Source: DASQTB01 sp035642095 (GTDB lineage Bacteria > Actinomycetota > UBA4738 > CALAEC01). Taken from it: a stretch of DNA of 43,347 bases. The translations under genes and the position numbers were made by a program. The stretch covers positions 1 through 43,347 of the forward strand of contig DASQTB010000027.1 of NCBI GenBank assembly GCA_035642095.1, read 5' to 3'. The notes beneath the pieces were generated by a model, which did no database searches, was not told the DNA's origin, and was given only the letters and a program-made list of their open reading frames with translations. Shown here piece by piece: positions 17,603 through 26,351 of this stretch (its first letter is position 1; each line of letters starts with the position of its first letter).

Positions 17603-18866
17603 GCGCCGCCTCCTCCCCGATGTCGGTCCGGTTGTGCATCCCCTCGAAGGAGATCAGGGAAGCGGCCTCGTAGGCACGCCCGCGCGCCTCGGCGAGATCC
17701 TTCCCCATGGCGCTCACCGCCAGCACCCGCCCGCCTGCCGTCACCACTGTACCGTCCCGGCGAGCCGTCCCGGCGTGGAAGACCAAGGTCTTGTCGAGGT
17801 TTCGGACTCGGTCGAGCCCCTCCACCGGGAAGCCCACCGAGTAGCGGGCCGGGTACCCTCCGGAGGCCAGGACCACCGTGACGCAGCCGTCGGTCGCCCA
17901 CCGGGCCTCAGCTCGGTCAAGCCGGCCCTCGGCGCAGGCCAGGAGGAGGCGGCCCAGGTCGGCATCCAGCCGGGGCAGGATGGCTTCGGTCTCGGGATCG
18001 CCGAAGCGGCAGTTGTACTCCAGCAACCGAGGGCCGTCGGCGGTCAGCATCAGGCCCGCGTACAGGACGCCTCGGTACACGATCCCCTCGGCGGCAAGGG
18101 CCCGGACGGTGGGCTCGATCACCTCGTCGACGATCCGGCGAGCCGCCGACCCGTCCACGAACGGCACCGGTGAGAAGGCCCCCATGCCTCCGGTGTTGGG
18201 GCCGGTGTCGCCGTCGCCCGCCCGCTTGAAGTCCTGGGCGGGTTCCAGCGGGACCACGGTCTCACCGTCGGTCAGGGCCAGCAGCGACACCTCGCGCCCC
18301 TCCAGGTGCTCCTCCACCAGGACCCGGTCGCCGGCCGGGCCGAACGCCCTGTCGACCAACGCCCGCTCGAGGGCTCGGATCGCCGCCTGTCGTGTGGGCG
18401 CGACCGTGACTCCCTTCCCGGCGGCGAGCCCGTCGGCCTTGATCACGTAGGGAGGATCGCCGGCGTCGAGGAACTCGATGGCCCGGGTGATGTCGTCGGT
18501 GGCCTCGGCGGATCCGGTCGGGACGCCGTGACGAAGGAGGAGCTCCTTGGCCCACACCTTCGACCCCTCGATGCGGGCCCCCTCCGCGGTCGGACCGAAC
18601 GCGGTGATCCCCCGATCGGCCAGGGCGTCGACCAACCCGGCCACCAGAGGGGCCTCGGGACCGATCACCACCAGCTCCGGGGACTCCTTCTCGGCCAGCG
18701 CGACCTGGCCGTCGAGGTCCGTGGCCTCGACCGGCTCGCACCGGGTCACCTCCTCGATGCCGGCGTTCCCCGGCGCGCACACGATCTCGCCGACGGAGGG
18801 GCTCCGGGCCAACGCCCAGGCCAGGGCGTGCTCCCGCCCTCCTCCCCCGACGGCCAGGACCTTCAC
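17595..18866 (-). CDS. purD: Phosphoribosylamine-glycine ligase (GAR synthetase)
   Basis: ATP-grasp ligase joining phosphoribosylamine and glycine (423 residues). It begins KVLAVGGGGREHALAW, has EGSKVWAKELLLRHGVP, the ATP-grasp segment VIKADGLAAGKGVTVA, the glycine-rich GPNTGGMGAFSPVPF and the metal-binding LEYNCRFGDPETEA. GTG 18866 shares GTGA with the purA stop. Confidence 0.95.
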   Translation of the reverse strand: MKVLAVGGGGREHALAWALARSPSVGEIVCAPGNAGIEEVTRCEPVEATDLDGQVALAEKESPELVVIGPEAPLVAGLVDALADRGITAFGPTAEGARIEGSKVWAKELLLRHGVPTGSAEATDDITRAIEFLDAGDPPYVIKADGLAAGKGVTVAPTRQAAIRALERALVDRAFGPAGDRVLVEEHLEGREVSLLALTDGETVVPLEPAQDFKRAGDGDTGPNTGGMGAFSPVPFVDGSAARRIVDEVIEPTVRALAAEGIVYRGVLYAGLMLTADGPRLLEYNCRFGDPETEAILPRLDADLGRLLLACAEGRLDRAEARWATDGCVTVVLASGGYPARYSVGFPVEGLDRVRNLDKTLVFHAGTARRDGTVVTAGGRVLAVSAMGKDLAEARGRAYEAASLISFEGMHNRTDIGEEAARG

Positions 18867-20134
18867 GACTCGACGGTCTGCTCGCGAGAGGGGCCGACGG
18901 AGACCATTCGCACCGGAACGCCGCCGAGGTCGGCGACCCGCTCGACGTACTTGCGGGCCGCCGGCGGGAGCTCGTCGCTCGACCGGGCCGAGCCGAGATC
19001 ATCCGGCCAGCCCTCGAGCTCCTCGAACACCGCCTCGGCCTTGTGGACGATGGTCTGGTGAGGCGGGAGGTCCTCATACACGCGACCCTCGTATCGGTAC
19101 GCGGTGCACACCCGAACGGTGTCCAAGCCGGACAGCACGTCGAGCTTGGTCAGGAACAGCTCGGTCAGCCCGTTGATCCTGGCCGCGTACCGGAGGAGCA
19201 CGGCGTCGAACCACCCGCACCGGCGGGGACGGTTCGTGGTCGTCCCGAACTCCTGCCCCCGCTCGCGCATCCATTCTCCTGCCCACCCCTGGTCCTCGGT
19301 CGGGAACGGTCCGGAGCCGACCCGGGTGACGTAGGCCTTGGTGACCCCGATGACCCGGTCGACCTCCTTCGGTCCGATCCCGGAACCGACCAGCGCGCCG
19401 CCGGCCACGGGGTTCGACGAGGTGACGAACGGATACGTCCCGTGGTCGAGGTCGAGCAGCGTGCCCTGCGCCCCCTCCAGGAGGACTCCCTTCCCACCCC
19501 GGAGCGCCCGGTGGATCAGCGCCGAAGTGTCCGCGATGTGCGGACCGAGGCGCTCCCCGTAGCCCAGATAGTCCTGGGCGATCTCCTCGGCATCGAGGGG
19601 GAGCCGGTTGTACACCTTGGACAGCACCGCGTTCTTCTCCTTCAAGGCGGCGTCCAGCTTCTGGCGGAAGATCTTCGGATCGGTGAGGTCCTGGACCCGA
19701 AGGCCGATCCGGGCGGCCTTGTCGGCGTAGGCCGGGCCGATCCCCCGCCTGGTCGTGCCCAGCTTCTGTCGACCCAGATACCGCTCCGTCACCCGGTCGA
19801 GCTCCCGGTGATACGGCATGATCAGATGGGCGTTGGCCGAAACGAGGAGCCGCGAGGGGTCGACGCCTCGCTCCGCCAGCCCGTCCATCTCCTCCAGGAG
19901 GACCTGGGGATCGATGACCACCCCGTCGGCCACGATGGGGGTGATGTGGTCGTAGAGGATCCCGGATGGGATCAGATGGAGCTTGAAGGTCTCCCCGCCG
20001 GCCCGGACGGTGTGCCCGGCATTGTTGCCACCCTGGTACCGGACGACCAGGTCCATGTGGTCGGCCAGCAGGTCGGTGGCCTTGCCCTTTCCCTCGTCAC
20101 CCCACTGGGTCCCCACCAGGATGGTGGCCGGCAT
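18863..20134 (-). CDS. purA: Adenylosuccinate synthetase
   Basis: GTP-dependent IMP to adenylosuccinate, first step of the AMP branch (423 residues). It shows the P-loop-like GTQWGDEGKGKATD with catalytic Asp, the switch QGGNNAGHTV with catalytic His, and the base-binding segment FGTTTNRPRRCGWFD. It is the first gene of the pur block. The ATG at 20134 has no ribosome binding site but a TACACT box 8 bases upstream, so the operon mRNA may be leaderless. Confidence 0.95.
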   Translation of the reverse strand: MPATILVGTQWGDEGKGKATDLLADHMDLVVRYQGGNNAGHTVRAGGETFKLHLIPSGILYDHITPIVADGVVIDPQVLLEEMDGLAERGVDPSRLLVSANAHLIMPYHRELDRVTERYLGRQKLGTTRRGIGPAYADKAARIGLRVQDLTDPKIFRQKLDAALKEKNAVLSKVYNRLPLDAEEIAQDYLGYGERLGPHIADTSALIHRALRGGKGVLLEGAQGTLLDLDHGTYPFVTSSNPVAGGALVGSGIGPKEVDRVIGVTKAYVTRVGSGPFPTEDQGWAGEWMRERGQEFGTTTNRPRRCGWFDAVLLRYAARINGLTELFLTKLDVLSGLDTVRVCTAYRYEGRVYEDLPPHQTIVHKAEAVFEELEGWPDDLGSARSSDELPPAARKYVERVADLGGVPVRMVSVGPSREQTVES

Positions 20135-20142
20135 CGGCGTTC

Positions 20143-20148
20143 AGTGTA
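20143..20148 (-). promoter_or_regulatory. -10 box before purA, likely leaderless
   Basis: TACACT on the minus strand ends 8 bases before the purA ATG. The expected transcription start then falls at or within a base or two of the start codon. The -35 region (near 20166-20171, TCCACT) is weak. The same hexamer precedes the lipoprotein gene at 40314 and the DUF2207 gene at 42222 at nearly the same distance. Confidence 0.5.
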
Positions 20149-20173
20149 GGCGGGCCGGGGGACGGAGTGGAGG

Positions 20174-20377
20174 CTACCGCTCGATGCGGAACTTGATCCG
20201 GACGTGCGTGTGGTACTCCTTGATCTCGCTTCCGTCGACCACCGCGGAAGTCTCCAGCACGTCCATCCCTTCGATGCCCCGAAGCGTCTTTCCCGCGTCC
20301 TGCAGCGCCTGCTGGGCGGCGTCCCGCCACGACTCATTGGAGACGCCCACCAGATCGATCGTCTTGATAACCGCCAT
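20174..20377 (-). CDS. Dodecin (flavin-binding)
   Basis: A 67-residue dodecin: MAVIKTIDLVGVSNESWRDA, AAQQALQDAGKTLRGIEGMD and a last strand EYHTHVRIKFRIE. Dodecins form hollow dodecamers that store flavins (and in actinobacteria also bind CoA). ATG 20377 is preceded by AAGGAGGG at ideal spacing, so the longer frame to 20419 is rejected. A TAGGAT box (20423-20418) upstream is a plausible -10. It lies 39 bases upstream of purA in the same orientation. Confidence 0.9.
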   Translation of the reverse strand: MAVIKTIDLVGVSNESWRDAAQQALQDAGKTLRGIEGMDVLETSAVVDGSEIKEYHTHVRIKFRIER

Positions 20378-20455
20378 GGGTCCCTCCTTCCTCGGCCCGG
20401 TCCTGGCCGCGAGCCGCATCCTATCCGAGGGGCCTCGGGCCCGGCCAGCCGCGTC

Positions 20456-21361
20456 TCAGGCGGCGGCCCGGCGGTAGACCTCGACCATGCCCCGGTAGGT
20501 CTCCGCGATGATCTCGGCGGCCCGGTCACGAGAGACATCGCCTCCCAGCCAGGCCTTCAGCGGATCGAACCAGATCGTCCGGCCGATGGCGAAGCCGACG
20601 AATCCGGCGACGCCGGCTCCGACGCGCAGCCATCGCTCGACGGCCTCCCGGTCGGCACCCCGGCCGAGGACGATGCACGCGACGTCGTCCCGTCCCCCGG
20701 AGCGGGCCTGCTTCGCCACGGCCTCACAGTCCTCCTCCCGTTCCAGACCTTCGATCTTCCACACGTCTGGCTCCACGCCCCGCTCGTGACAGTCCCTCAT
20801 CGACTGGATCACCAGCGACGGGCGCACGTGGCGATCGAACCTGTCGCCATCGCCCTCCACCGATGCCAGCTGGTCCGCGGTTGGGGGCACGAGCAGCTCA
20901 AACAGAAATCGCCGATCCCGCTCGTGGAGCCACGTCGAGAGCTGCTCCAGGCGCACCAGCTGGCGAGCGTTCAGCTCCCGGTCGCCCTCGGGGTTGTAGC
21001 GAACCAGCACCTTGGCGAACGCCGGATCGAACTCCTCGATGTGCTTGCCGAACTCGTCCCCGTACTCGAAGTCGAACTCATCCTGGCCCGATCGCTCCAC
21101 GGGCATGGCCAGCACCAGGTCCTCCTCCCGAGCCCGCCGGGCCAGGGCTCCTCCGTACTGCTCATCCACGAGCATCCCCGCGGCGCGGCGCGGGACGCCC
21201 CGGTCGGCCGCCCGGAGGAGGCCCTCGAAGATCACCGCCTTGGCGTCGGAGATCCGGGCCACATCATCCGGGCTCGGTGGAGCGTCCAGCCCGAACAGCC
21301 CCTTCTCGAACGACCCTCGATGATCGAACGCCAGGACGTACAGCTGACCCCGGGTCGTCAC
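20456..21361 (-). CDS. DUF2090-family aldolase-like protein
   Basis: A 301-residue predicted TIM-barrel protein beginning GQLYVLAFDHRGSFEKGLFG, the hallmark of DUF2090, the C-terminal part of some bifunctional IolC proteins (5-dehydro-2-deoxygluconokinase) and related to class I sugar-phosphate aldolases. Other conserved stretches are GMLVDEQYGG, FAKVLVRYNPEGD, FELLVPPT, DVWKIEGLE and GFAIGRTIWFDPLKAW. Here it stands alone, without the kinase half or other inositol genes, so the substrate is open. GTG 21361 overlaps the stop of the upstream small membrane protein by GTGA. Confidence 0.75.
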   Translation of the reverse strand: MTTRGQLYVLAFDHRGSFEKGLFGLDAPPSPDDVARISDAKAVIFEGLLRAADRGVPRRAAGMLVDEQYGGALARRAREEDLVLAMPVERSGQDEFDFEYGDEFGKHIEEFDPAFAKVLVRYNPEGDRELNARQLVRLEQLSTWLHERDRRFLFELLVPPTADQLASVEGDGDRFDRHVRPSLVIQSMRDCHERGVEPDVWKIEGLEREEDCEAVAKQARSGGRDDVACIVLGRGADREAVERWLRVGAGVAGFVGFAIGRTIWFDPLKAWLGGDVSRDRAAEIIAETYRGMVEVYRRAAA

Positions 21362-21645
21362 CGCCCGTCCTCGACCGGTCCCGCCTCACGAGACGCGCGA
21401 TAGGCCTCCATGGCCCGCTCGGCCCGGTCCCGGTCGGTCTGGGTCAGCATCCGAAGCAGCCCCGCGGCCACCAGGACCATGAGCACCGCGGCCGCTCCGG
21501 CCACCAGCCCCGCTCGACGGGCCAGCGTCACCACCAGACCGCGGCATTCCTCACCCTCGAGGCCCGATCCGCAGAACGGTGCCGCGGTGGCCACCGAGAC
21601 CGCCGCCACCAGCGCCCCCACCAGGAGGCCGGCAGCGATGAGCAC
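21358..21645 (-). CDS. Small two-helix membrane protein
   Basis: Two hydrophobic segments: one at the very N-terminus (LIAAGLLVGALVAAVSVATA) and one from about residue 44 (AGLVAGAAAVLMVLVAAGLL), separated by an extracytoplasmic loop with two cysteines (PFCGSGLEGEEC). The tail is charged and cytoplasmic. No family recognised. The first canonical start is GTG 21645, which would begin inside the membrane segment. A CTG at 21660 would give a more natural N-terminus, MKLAAVLIAAG. GAGGAGG sits further up, overlapping and just past the preceding gene's stop, in the same frame. The real start is therefore uncertain. GTGA overlap with the DUF2090 gene. Confidence 0.6.
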   Translation of the reverse strand: MLIAAGLLVGALVAAVSVATAAPFCGSGLEGEECRGLVVTLARRAGLVAGAAAVLMVLVAAGLLRMLTQTDRDRAERAMEAYRASREAGPVEDGR

Positions 21646-21693
21646 CGCCGCGAGCTTCAGCCACCCGAGCCGTGTCTTCGCCGTGTCGCCTCC

Positions 21694-22347
21694 TCAGCCG
21701 GGGAACGGGTCCACGGGCGTCATGACCTCGACGGGGACGGGGTCCGCGTCGCGACGGAACGCCTCGCCGTCGGACGGTGGCCCGGTTCCCTCCACGTAGC
21801 CGCCGTAATGCATCGGCACGGCGAGCCCGGGGGACATCGCCCTGGCCAGCCCCACGGCCTCCGGCACGTCCATGGTGAAGGTCGCTCCTCCGATCGGCAG
21901 GAAGGCCACCTGGGTCCTCACGCTCTCGAGCTCCGGCAGGTGGTCGGTGTCCCCGGCGTGATAGTAGGTCCGGCCTTCCAGCTCGAGCAGGTACCCGACG
22001 AAGCCGCTGGCCTTGGGGTGGTTCTCGGTCCGGCCTTCCACGATGTTGTACGCGGGGACGGTCTGGAACCGGACGCCCTTGACCTCATCGGACTGTCCGG
22101 GGCCGACCGCGGTGACGCTCCCCGAGAGCTGCCCCGCGACGTCGCGAGTGGCCACGATGGCCGTGTCGTCCTTCCGCAGCTTCTCGATGTCGTCCTTCTG
22201 GAAGTGATCGTAGTGTCCGTGGGTGATGAAGATGACGTCCGCCGGCGGGTTGTCGCCCGGCAGCTCCCATGGATCGATGTAGAGGCTCAATCCGTCCCCG
22301 GCCCACCGGAAGCTGGCGTGTCGGAACCAGGTGTACCGCTGGAGCAT
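21694..22347 (-). CDS. UPF0173-type metal-dependent hydrolase
   Basis: Metallo-beta-lactamase-fold protein (217 residues) beginning MLQRYTWFRHASFRWAG. The zinc motif is FITHGHYDHF (HxHxDH), with further ligands in YYHAGDTDH and AVPMHYGGY near the C-terminus. Such UPF0173 proteins are annotated as general hydrolases; the natural substrate is unknown. ATG 22347 follows GAGGAGGTGG; the frame upstream of it is not coding. TAGGCT at 22375-22370 is a candidate -10 box. First gene of a minus-strand group with the small membrane protein and the DUF2090 protein. Confidence 0.85.
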   Translation of the reverse strand: MLQRYTWFRHASFRWAGDGLSLYIDPWELPGDNPPADVIFITHGHYDHFQKDDIEKLRKDDTAIVATRDVAGQLSGSVTAVGPGQSDEVKGVRFQTVPAYNIVEGRTENHPKASGFVGYLLELEGRTYYHAGDTDHLPELESVRTQVAFLPIGGATFTMDVPEAVGLARAMSPGLAVPMHYGGYVEGTGPPSDGEAFRRDADPVPVEVMTPVDPFPG

Positions 22348-22432
22348 CCTTCCACCTCCTCGGCGATACAGCCTACCCATGATCCCCGGACCCGAACATG
22401 GCGGTCCCCGTGTGGGGGGACGGCGGGCCCGG

Positions 22433-22438
22433 TACGGT
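22433..22438 (+). promoter_or_regulatory. -10 box before lipoprotein gene, likely leaderless
   Basis: TACGGT ends 6 bases before ATG 22445, and no Shine-Dalgarno sequence is present. The spacing fits transcription starting at the A of the start codon. Confidence 0.35.
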
Positions 22439-22444
22439 GTGGCC

Positions 22445-22993
22445 ATGCGGGCCGTCCGGGCCCTGGCGGCAACGCTCGTCCTCGCCGCGTGCGCCGGCGA
22501 TCCCACCGTGCCCCTCGCCGAGCCTCCGGCCCTCCCCGGAAGGACCTCGGAGCCGGCGTCTCCCATCGAAGAGGCCATCGACGGCGGCCCGGCCGCCCGC
22601 GCGGTCCGTCGGATCGCCAGGACGATCCAGCGTCGATACGGCCTGGTCGAGATCTGGCGGGCCGATGCCCACCGGCGCGGCCGCCTGGTCGTCTACGCGG
22701 TCCGAATGCGGCTCGACGAGCGAAGCGACCATCCCGACCTCAAGGACTGGAGCGCACACGTCCGCCAGGCCGCTCGAGACCAGCGAGAGGCCGCGGTGAC
22801 GATGGCCAAGGAGACCGTGGCCCGGCTCCCTGCCGTCCGCCTGGTCTCGATCTACCAGGACGAACTGCTGCAGCCCTTCTGGTCCCGCCGCCAGATCCGG
22901 GAGATGGACGAGCCGCGCAGGTACCGAACGTTCGAGGCCTGGCAACGGCTGGTGCTGTCCGCCGCGATCCTCCCCGGGCGGCCGGGACCCTAG
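22445..22993 (+). CDS. Lipoprotein of unknown function
   Basis: A 182-residue protein with a lipoprotein signal: MRAVRALAATLVLAACAG, lipobox LVLAAC with the acylated Cys at residue 16. A Pro-rich linker follows, then a soluble domain with an Arg-rich helix (AVRRIARTIQRRYG) and RLVSIYQDELLQPFW near the end. I do not recognise the family. Divergent from the hydrolase gene, it converges on lemA, and the two stop codons share the palindrome CTAG (22990-22993). Confidence 0.75.
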   Translation: MRAVRALAATLVLAACAGDPTVPLAEPPALPGRTSEPASPIEEAIDGGPAARAVRRIARTIQRRYGLVEIWRADAHRRGRLVVYAVRMRLDERSDHPDLKDWSAHVRQAARDQREAAVTMAKETVARLPAVRLVSIYQDELLQPFWSRRQIREMDEPRRYRTFEAWQRLVLSAAILPGRPGP

Positions 22994-23673
22994 CCCGATG
23001 CGGGAGGCGCCCCGCCCGGAGGAGCGGCCGGCGGCGGGGCCGCCGGAGGTGGAGCGGCCGGAGGGGGAGCGGCCGGCGGTGGAGTTGCCGCGGGTGGCGT
23101 CGACGGTCCGGTGAAGTCCACCCGGGGCGCCTCCTCCAGGGTGGGCCGAGCCGCCTCCTCGATCTCGAAGAACTCCTCCTCCTGGAATCCGAACATGGAG
23201 GCGATCATGTTCGAGGGCACGGACTGGACCCGCTCGTTGTACTGCCGAACGTTCTCGTTGTACGAGCGACGGGAAACCTGGATCCGGTCCTCCGTATTCG
23301 ACAGCTCTGCCTGGAGAGCCTGGAAGTTCTCCGAGGCCCGGAGCTCCGGGTAGTTCTCGGCCACGGCGAAGAGACCACGCAGGGCGGAGGTCAGCATGTT
23401 CTCGGCCTGGGCTTGCTGAGCAGGACCCTGGGCCTCGATGGCCGCGGTCCGGGCCCGGGTAACCTCCTCGAACGTGGCCCGCTCGTGCTGGGCGTAGCCT
23501 CGGACGGACTCGACCAGGTTCGGGATCAGGTCGTACCGGCGCCGGAGCTCGGTATCGATGTTGGCGTATGCATCCTTGATCTGTTGACGCTGGGAGACGA
23601 AGCGGTTGTAGGCCACGACGCCGAACAACACCAGGAGGACGACGAGGCCGAGAACGATCCAAAGCCAGATCAT
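22990..23673 (-). CDS. lemA: LemA family protein
   Basis: A 227-residue LemA protein: an N-terminal membrane segment (IWLWIVLGLVVLLVLFGVVA), then the conserved coiled helical domain with AYANIDTELRRRYDLIPNLV, SVRGYAQHERATFEEVTRAR, NYPELRASENFQ and the SRRSYNENVRQYN motif. The C-terminus carries a Pro/Ala tail of PPPAA repeats. LemA proteins are membrane-anchored, often encoded next to DUF2207 proteins or TPM-domain proteins, with poorly known function; here the DUF2207 gene is 17 kb away. ATG 23673 has GAGGAGAG upstream, and a promoter is visible at 23702-23730. Confidence 0.9.
   Translation of the reverse strand: MIWLWIVLGLVVLLVLFGVVAYNRFVSQRQQIKDAYANIDTELRRRYDLIPNLVESVRGYAQHERATFEEVTRARTAAIEAQGPAQQAQAENMLTSALRGLFAVAENYPELRASENFQALQAELSNTEDRIQVSRRSYNENVRQYNERVQSVPSNMIASMFGFQEEEFFEIEEAARPTLEEAPRVDFTGPSTPPAATPPPAAPPPAAPPPAAPPPAAPPGGAPPASG
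23023..23097 (-). repeat. 15-base tandem repeat coding (PPPAA)n tail of LemA
   Basis: Five in-frame 15-base units encode PPAAT then four PPPAA. The units differ by single bases, so the array could expand or contract without breaking the frame. Confidence 0.75.
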
Positions 23674-23701
23674 GGGCTCTCCTCTCGAACGGCTCCGGCA
23701 G

Positions 23702-23730
23702 TTTATCCGGGAGGCCGCCCGGTTTGTAAA
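23702..23730 (-). promoter_or_regulatory. Promoter for lemA
   Basis: On the minus strand TTTACA (23730-23725), 17-base spacer, GATAAA (23707-23702). Predicted start about 20 bases ahead of the lemA ribosome binding site. Confidence 0.45.
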
Positions 23731-23765
23731 GGCGGTCGTTCACCTGAGGTTCTGTGCGCTGAGAC

Positions 23766-26348
23766 TTAGCTCGCCGCGCGGAAGGTGAGGCCGTCGCCAT
23801 CCCTGTCGACCACGACACGCGAGCCCTCGGCCAGCTCGCCCGATAGGAGCTTCATGGCCAGTGGGTCCTGGACCTCGCGCTGGATCAGCCGCTTGAGGGG
23901 CCGGGCTCCGAAGCTCGGGTCGTAACCCTTCTCGGCCAGGTAGTCCCGGGCCGGCGGGGTGAGATCGAGGTCGAGCTTCCGCCCGGCCAGCCTCCGGGAG
24001 AGCTGCTCGACCTGGATGTCGACGATCCGGGCGATCTCCGCCTTATCCAGCGGCTCGAACACGATCACCTCGTCCAACCGGTTCAGGAACTCCGGGCGGA
24101 ACTGGCCCCGCATCTCACCGAGGACGCGGTCCGTCCGTTCGGCGGGGGAAAGTGATTCGTCGAAGAACCAGTGGCTCCCCAGGTTCGACGTCATGATCAG
24201 CACGGTGTTCTTGAAGTCGACGGTCCGGCCCTGGCCGTCGGTGAGCCGTCCGTCGTCGAGCACCTGGAGCAGAAGGTTGAACGCGTCCGGGTGGGCCTTC
24301 TCGATCTCGTCGAGGAGGATCACCGAGTAGGGGCGGCGTCGGACGGCCTCCGTCAGCTGCCCACCCTCCTCGTAGCCGACGTAGCCGGGAGGGGCGCCGA
24401 CCAGGCGCGACACCGCGTGACGTTCCTGGTACTCGCTCATGTCGAGCCTGACCATGGCCCGCTCGTCGTCGAACAGGTACTCGGCCAGGGTCCGGGCCAG
24501 CTCGGTCTTCCCCACCCCGGTGGGACCGAGGAACACGAACGAGCCGATCGGCCGGTCGGGATCGGACAGGCCCGCCCGAGCACGGCGGATGGCGTTCGCC
24601 ACCGCGGAGACGGCGGCGTCCTGACCCACCACCCGGGCATGGAGGGCCTCCTCCATGCGAAGCAGCTTGGCCATCTCGCCCTCCATCAGCCGGGAGACCG
24701 GGATGCCGGTCCACGTCGACACGACCTCGGCCACGTCCTCCTCGTCGACCTCCTCCTTGAGCATCTTCCGCTCGGCCTGGATCTCGGCCAGCCGCTCGTT
24801 CTCGCGCTCCAGGTCCCGTTCGAGCTCCTGGAGACGCCCGTACCGGAGCTCGGCGGCCCGCTCCAGGTCGCCGTCGCGCTCGGCCCGCTCCGCCTCGCCC
24901 CGAGCCGCCTCGTGCTCCGACTTCAGCTCACGGATCCGGCTGATGTGTTTCTTCTCCCGGTCCCAGTGCGCCCGCATCGCCCGGAGCTGCTCGTTGAGAT
25001 CGGCCAGCTCCCGCTCGATCGCCCGGAGCCGCTCGGCGGAGGCCTCGTCGGTCTCCTTCTTCAGCGCGGCCCGCTCGATCTCCAGCTGGCGAACCCGGCG
25101 GTCGACCTCATCGATCTCGGTCGGCATCGAGTCGATCTCGATCCGCAACCGGCTGGCCGCCTCATCCACCAGGTCGATCGCCTTGTCCGGCAGGAACCGC
25201 CCGGTCACGTAGCGATCGGACAGCACCGCCGCGGCAACCAGCGCCTCGTCCTTGATCCGGACGCCGTGATGGACCTCGTACCGCTCCTTCAGGCCCCGGA
25301 GGATGCCGATCGTGTCGCCGACGCTCGGCTGGCCGACGAACACGGGCTGGAACCGGCGCTCCAGGGCCGGGTCCTTCTCGATCCGCTCCCGGTACTCGTC
25401 GAGCGTGGTGGCCCCGATGGCCCGGAGCTCGCCCCGGGCCAGCATCGGCTTCAGCATGTTCCCGGCGTCGACGGCCCCTTCGGCCGCCCCGGCGCCCACG
25501 ACCGTGTGGAGCTCGTCGAGGAACGTGATGATCTGTCCCTCGCTGGCGGCGATCTCCTGGAGGACGGCCTTGAACCGCTCCTCGAACTCGCCGCGGTACT
25601 TCGAGCCGGCGACCAGCGAACCGATGTCGAGCGCGACCACCCGCTTTCCCTTCAGGCCCTCGGGGATATCGCCCTCCACGATCCGCCCGGCCAGTCCTTC
25701 GACGATGGCCGTCTTACCGACGCCCGGCTCGCCGATCAGCACGGGGTTGTTCTTCGTCCGACGGGACAGGACCTGGATCACCCGGCGGATCTCGTCGTCC
25801 CGTCCGATGACCGGGTCGAGCTTTCCCCTTCTGGCCAGCTCGGTGAGGTCGCGGCCGTAGCGCTCCAGGGCCTGGTACTTGTCCTCGGGGTTCTCATCGG
25901 TGACCCGCTGGCGGCCCCGCACTTCGGCCAGGGCCCGGAGGACGGCGTCCCGTTCCACCCCGGCGTCGGCCAGAACCCGGGCGACGTCCGTGGCGCCTTC
26001 CAGCATCGCCAGGAGAAGGTGTTCCGTGGAGACGTATTCGTCGCCCAGCGCGGCGGCTTCGTTGAACGCCCGCTCCAGCACGTGGCGGGCGGCCATGGAA
26101 AGCGTGACCTCCTGCTGCGGCCCGTACACCTTGGGCATACGCCCCAGGTGCTGGTCCAGCGGGTCCCGAACAGCCCGGGGCGACAGCCCCATGGCGTGAA
26201 GGAGCGGATAGATCACGCCCTCGGGATCCGACAGGAGGGCGTCCAGGAGGTGCTCCGGCTCCACCTGCTGGTGGTTGCGCTCGGCGGCCAGACGCTGGGC
26301 CTGCGTTACCGCTTCCCGAGACCTGAGCGTCAGCCGGTTCAGGTCCAT
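23766..26348 (-). CDS. clpB: ClpB disaggregase
   Basis: Hexameric AAA+ disaggregase that works with DnaK (860 residues, normal). N-terminal Clp repeat domain 1-145; first AAA domain with Walker A GEPGVGKTAIVEGLAGRI; long middle coiled-coil (about 400-525, rich in Glu, Arg and Lys); second AAA domain with Walker A GPTGVGKTELARTLAEYL and the EIEKAHPDAFNLLLQVLDDG segment; small C-terminal domain. The middle domain marks ClpB rather than ClpA/ClpC. It is the last gene of the dnaK operon, 3 bases after hspR, so its synthesis is tied to the same heat-shock promoter. Confidence 0.95.
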   Translation of the reverse strand: MDLNRLTLRSREAVTQAQRLAAERNHQQVEPEHLLDALLSDPEGVIYPLLHAMGLSPRAVRDPLDQHLGRMPKVYGPQQEVTLSMAARHVLERAFNEAAALGDEYVSTEHLLLAMLEGATDVARVLADAGVERDAVLRALAEVRGRQRVTDENPEDKYQALERYGRDLTELARRGKLDPVIGRDDEIRRVIQVLSRRTKNNPVLIGEPGVGKTAIVEGLAGRIVEGDIPEGLKGKRVVALDIGSLVAGSKYRGEFEERFKAVLQEIAASEGQIITFLDELHTVVGAGAAEGAVDAGNMLKPMLARGELRAIGATTLDEYRERIEKDPALERRFQPVFVGQPSVGDTIGILRGLKERYEVHHGVRIKDEALVAAAVLSDRYVTGRFLPDKAIDLVDEAASRLRIEIDSMPTEIDEVDRRVRQLEIERAALKKETDEASAERLRAIERELADLNEQLRAMRAHWDREKKHISRIRELKSEHEAARGEAERAERDGDLERAAELRYGRLQELERDLERENERLAEIQAERKMLKEEVDEEDVAEVVSTWTGIPVSRLMEGEMAKLLRMEEALHARVVGQDAAVSAVANAIRRARAGLSDPDRPIGSFVFLGPTGVGKTELARTLAEYLFDDERAMVRLDMSEYQERHAVSRLVGAPPGYVGYEEGGQLTEAVRRRPYSVILLDEIEKAHPDAFNLLLQVLDDGRLTDGQGRTVDFKNTVLIMTSNLGSHWFFDESLSPAERTDRVLGEMRGQFRPEFLNRLDEVIVFEPLDKAEIARIVDIQVEQLSRRLAGRKLDLDLTPPARDYLAEKGYDPSFGARPLKRLIQREVQDPLAMKLLSGELAEGSRVVVDRDGDGLTFRAAS

Positions 26349-26351
26349 GGG

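Noticed and set aside
20135..20173. Purine riboswitch or PurR operator before purA
   Set aside because: The 39-base gap between dodecin and purA is too short for a purine riboswitch and shows no PurBox-like repeats.
20863..23769. Very long plus-strand open frame (968 codons) over the aldolase-like, hydrolase and LemA genes
   Set aside because: It is a GC-driven shadow antisense to several well-supported genes; its translation is Pro/Arg/Gly-rich with no domain pattern.
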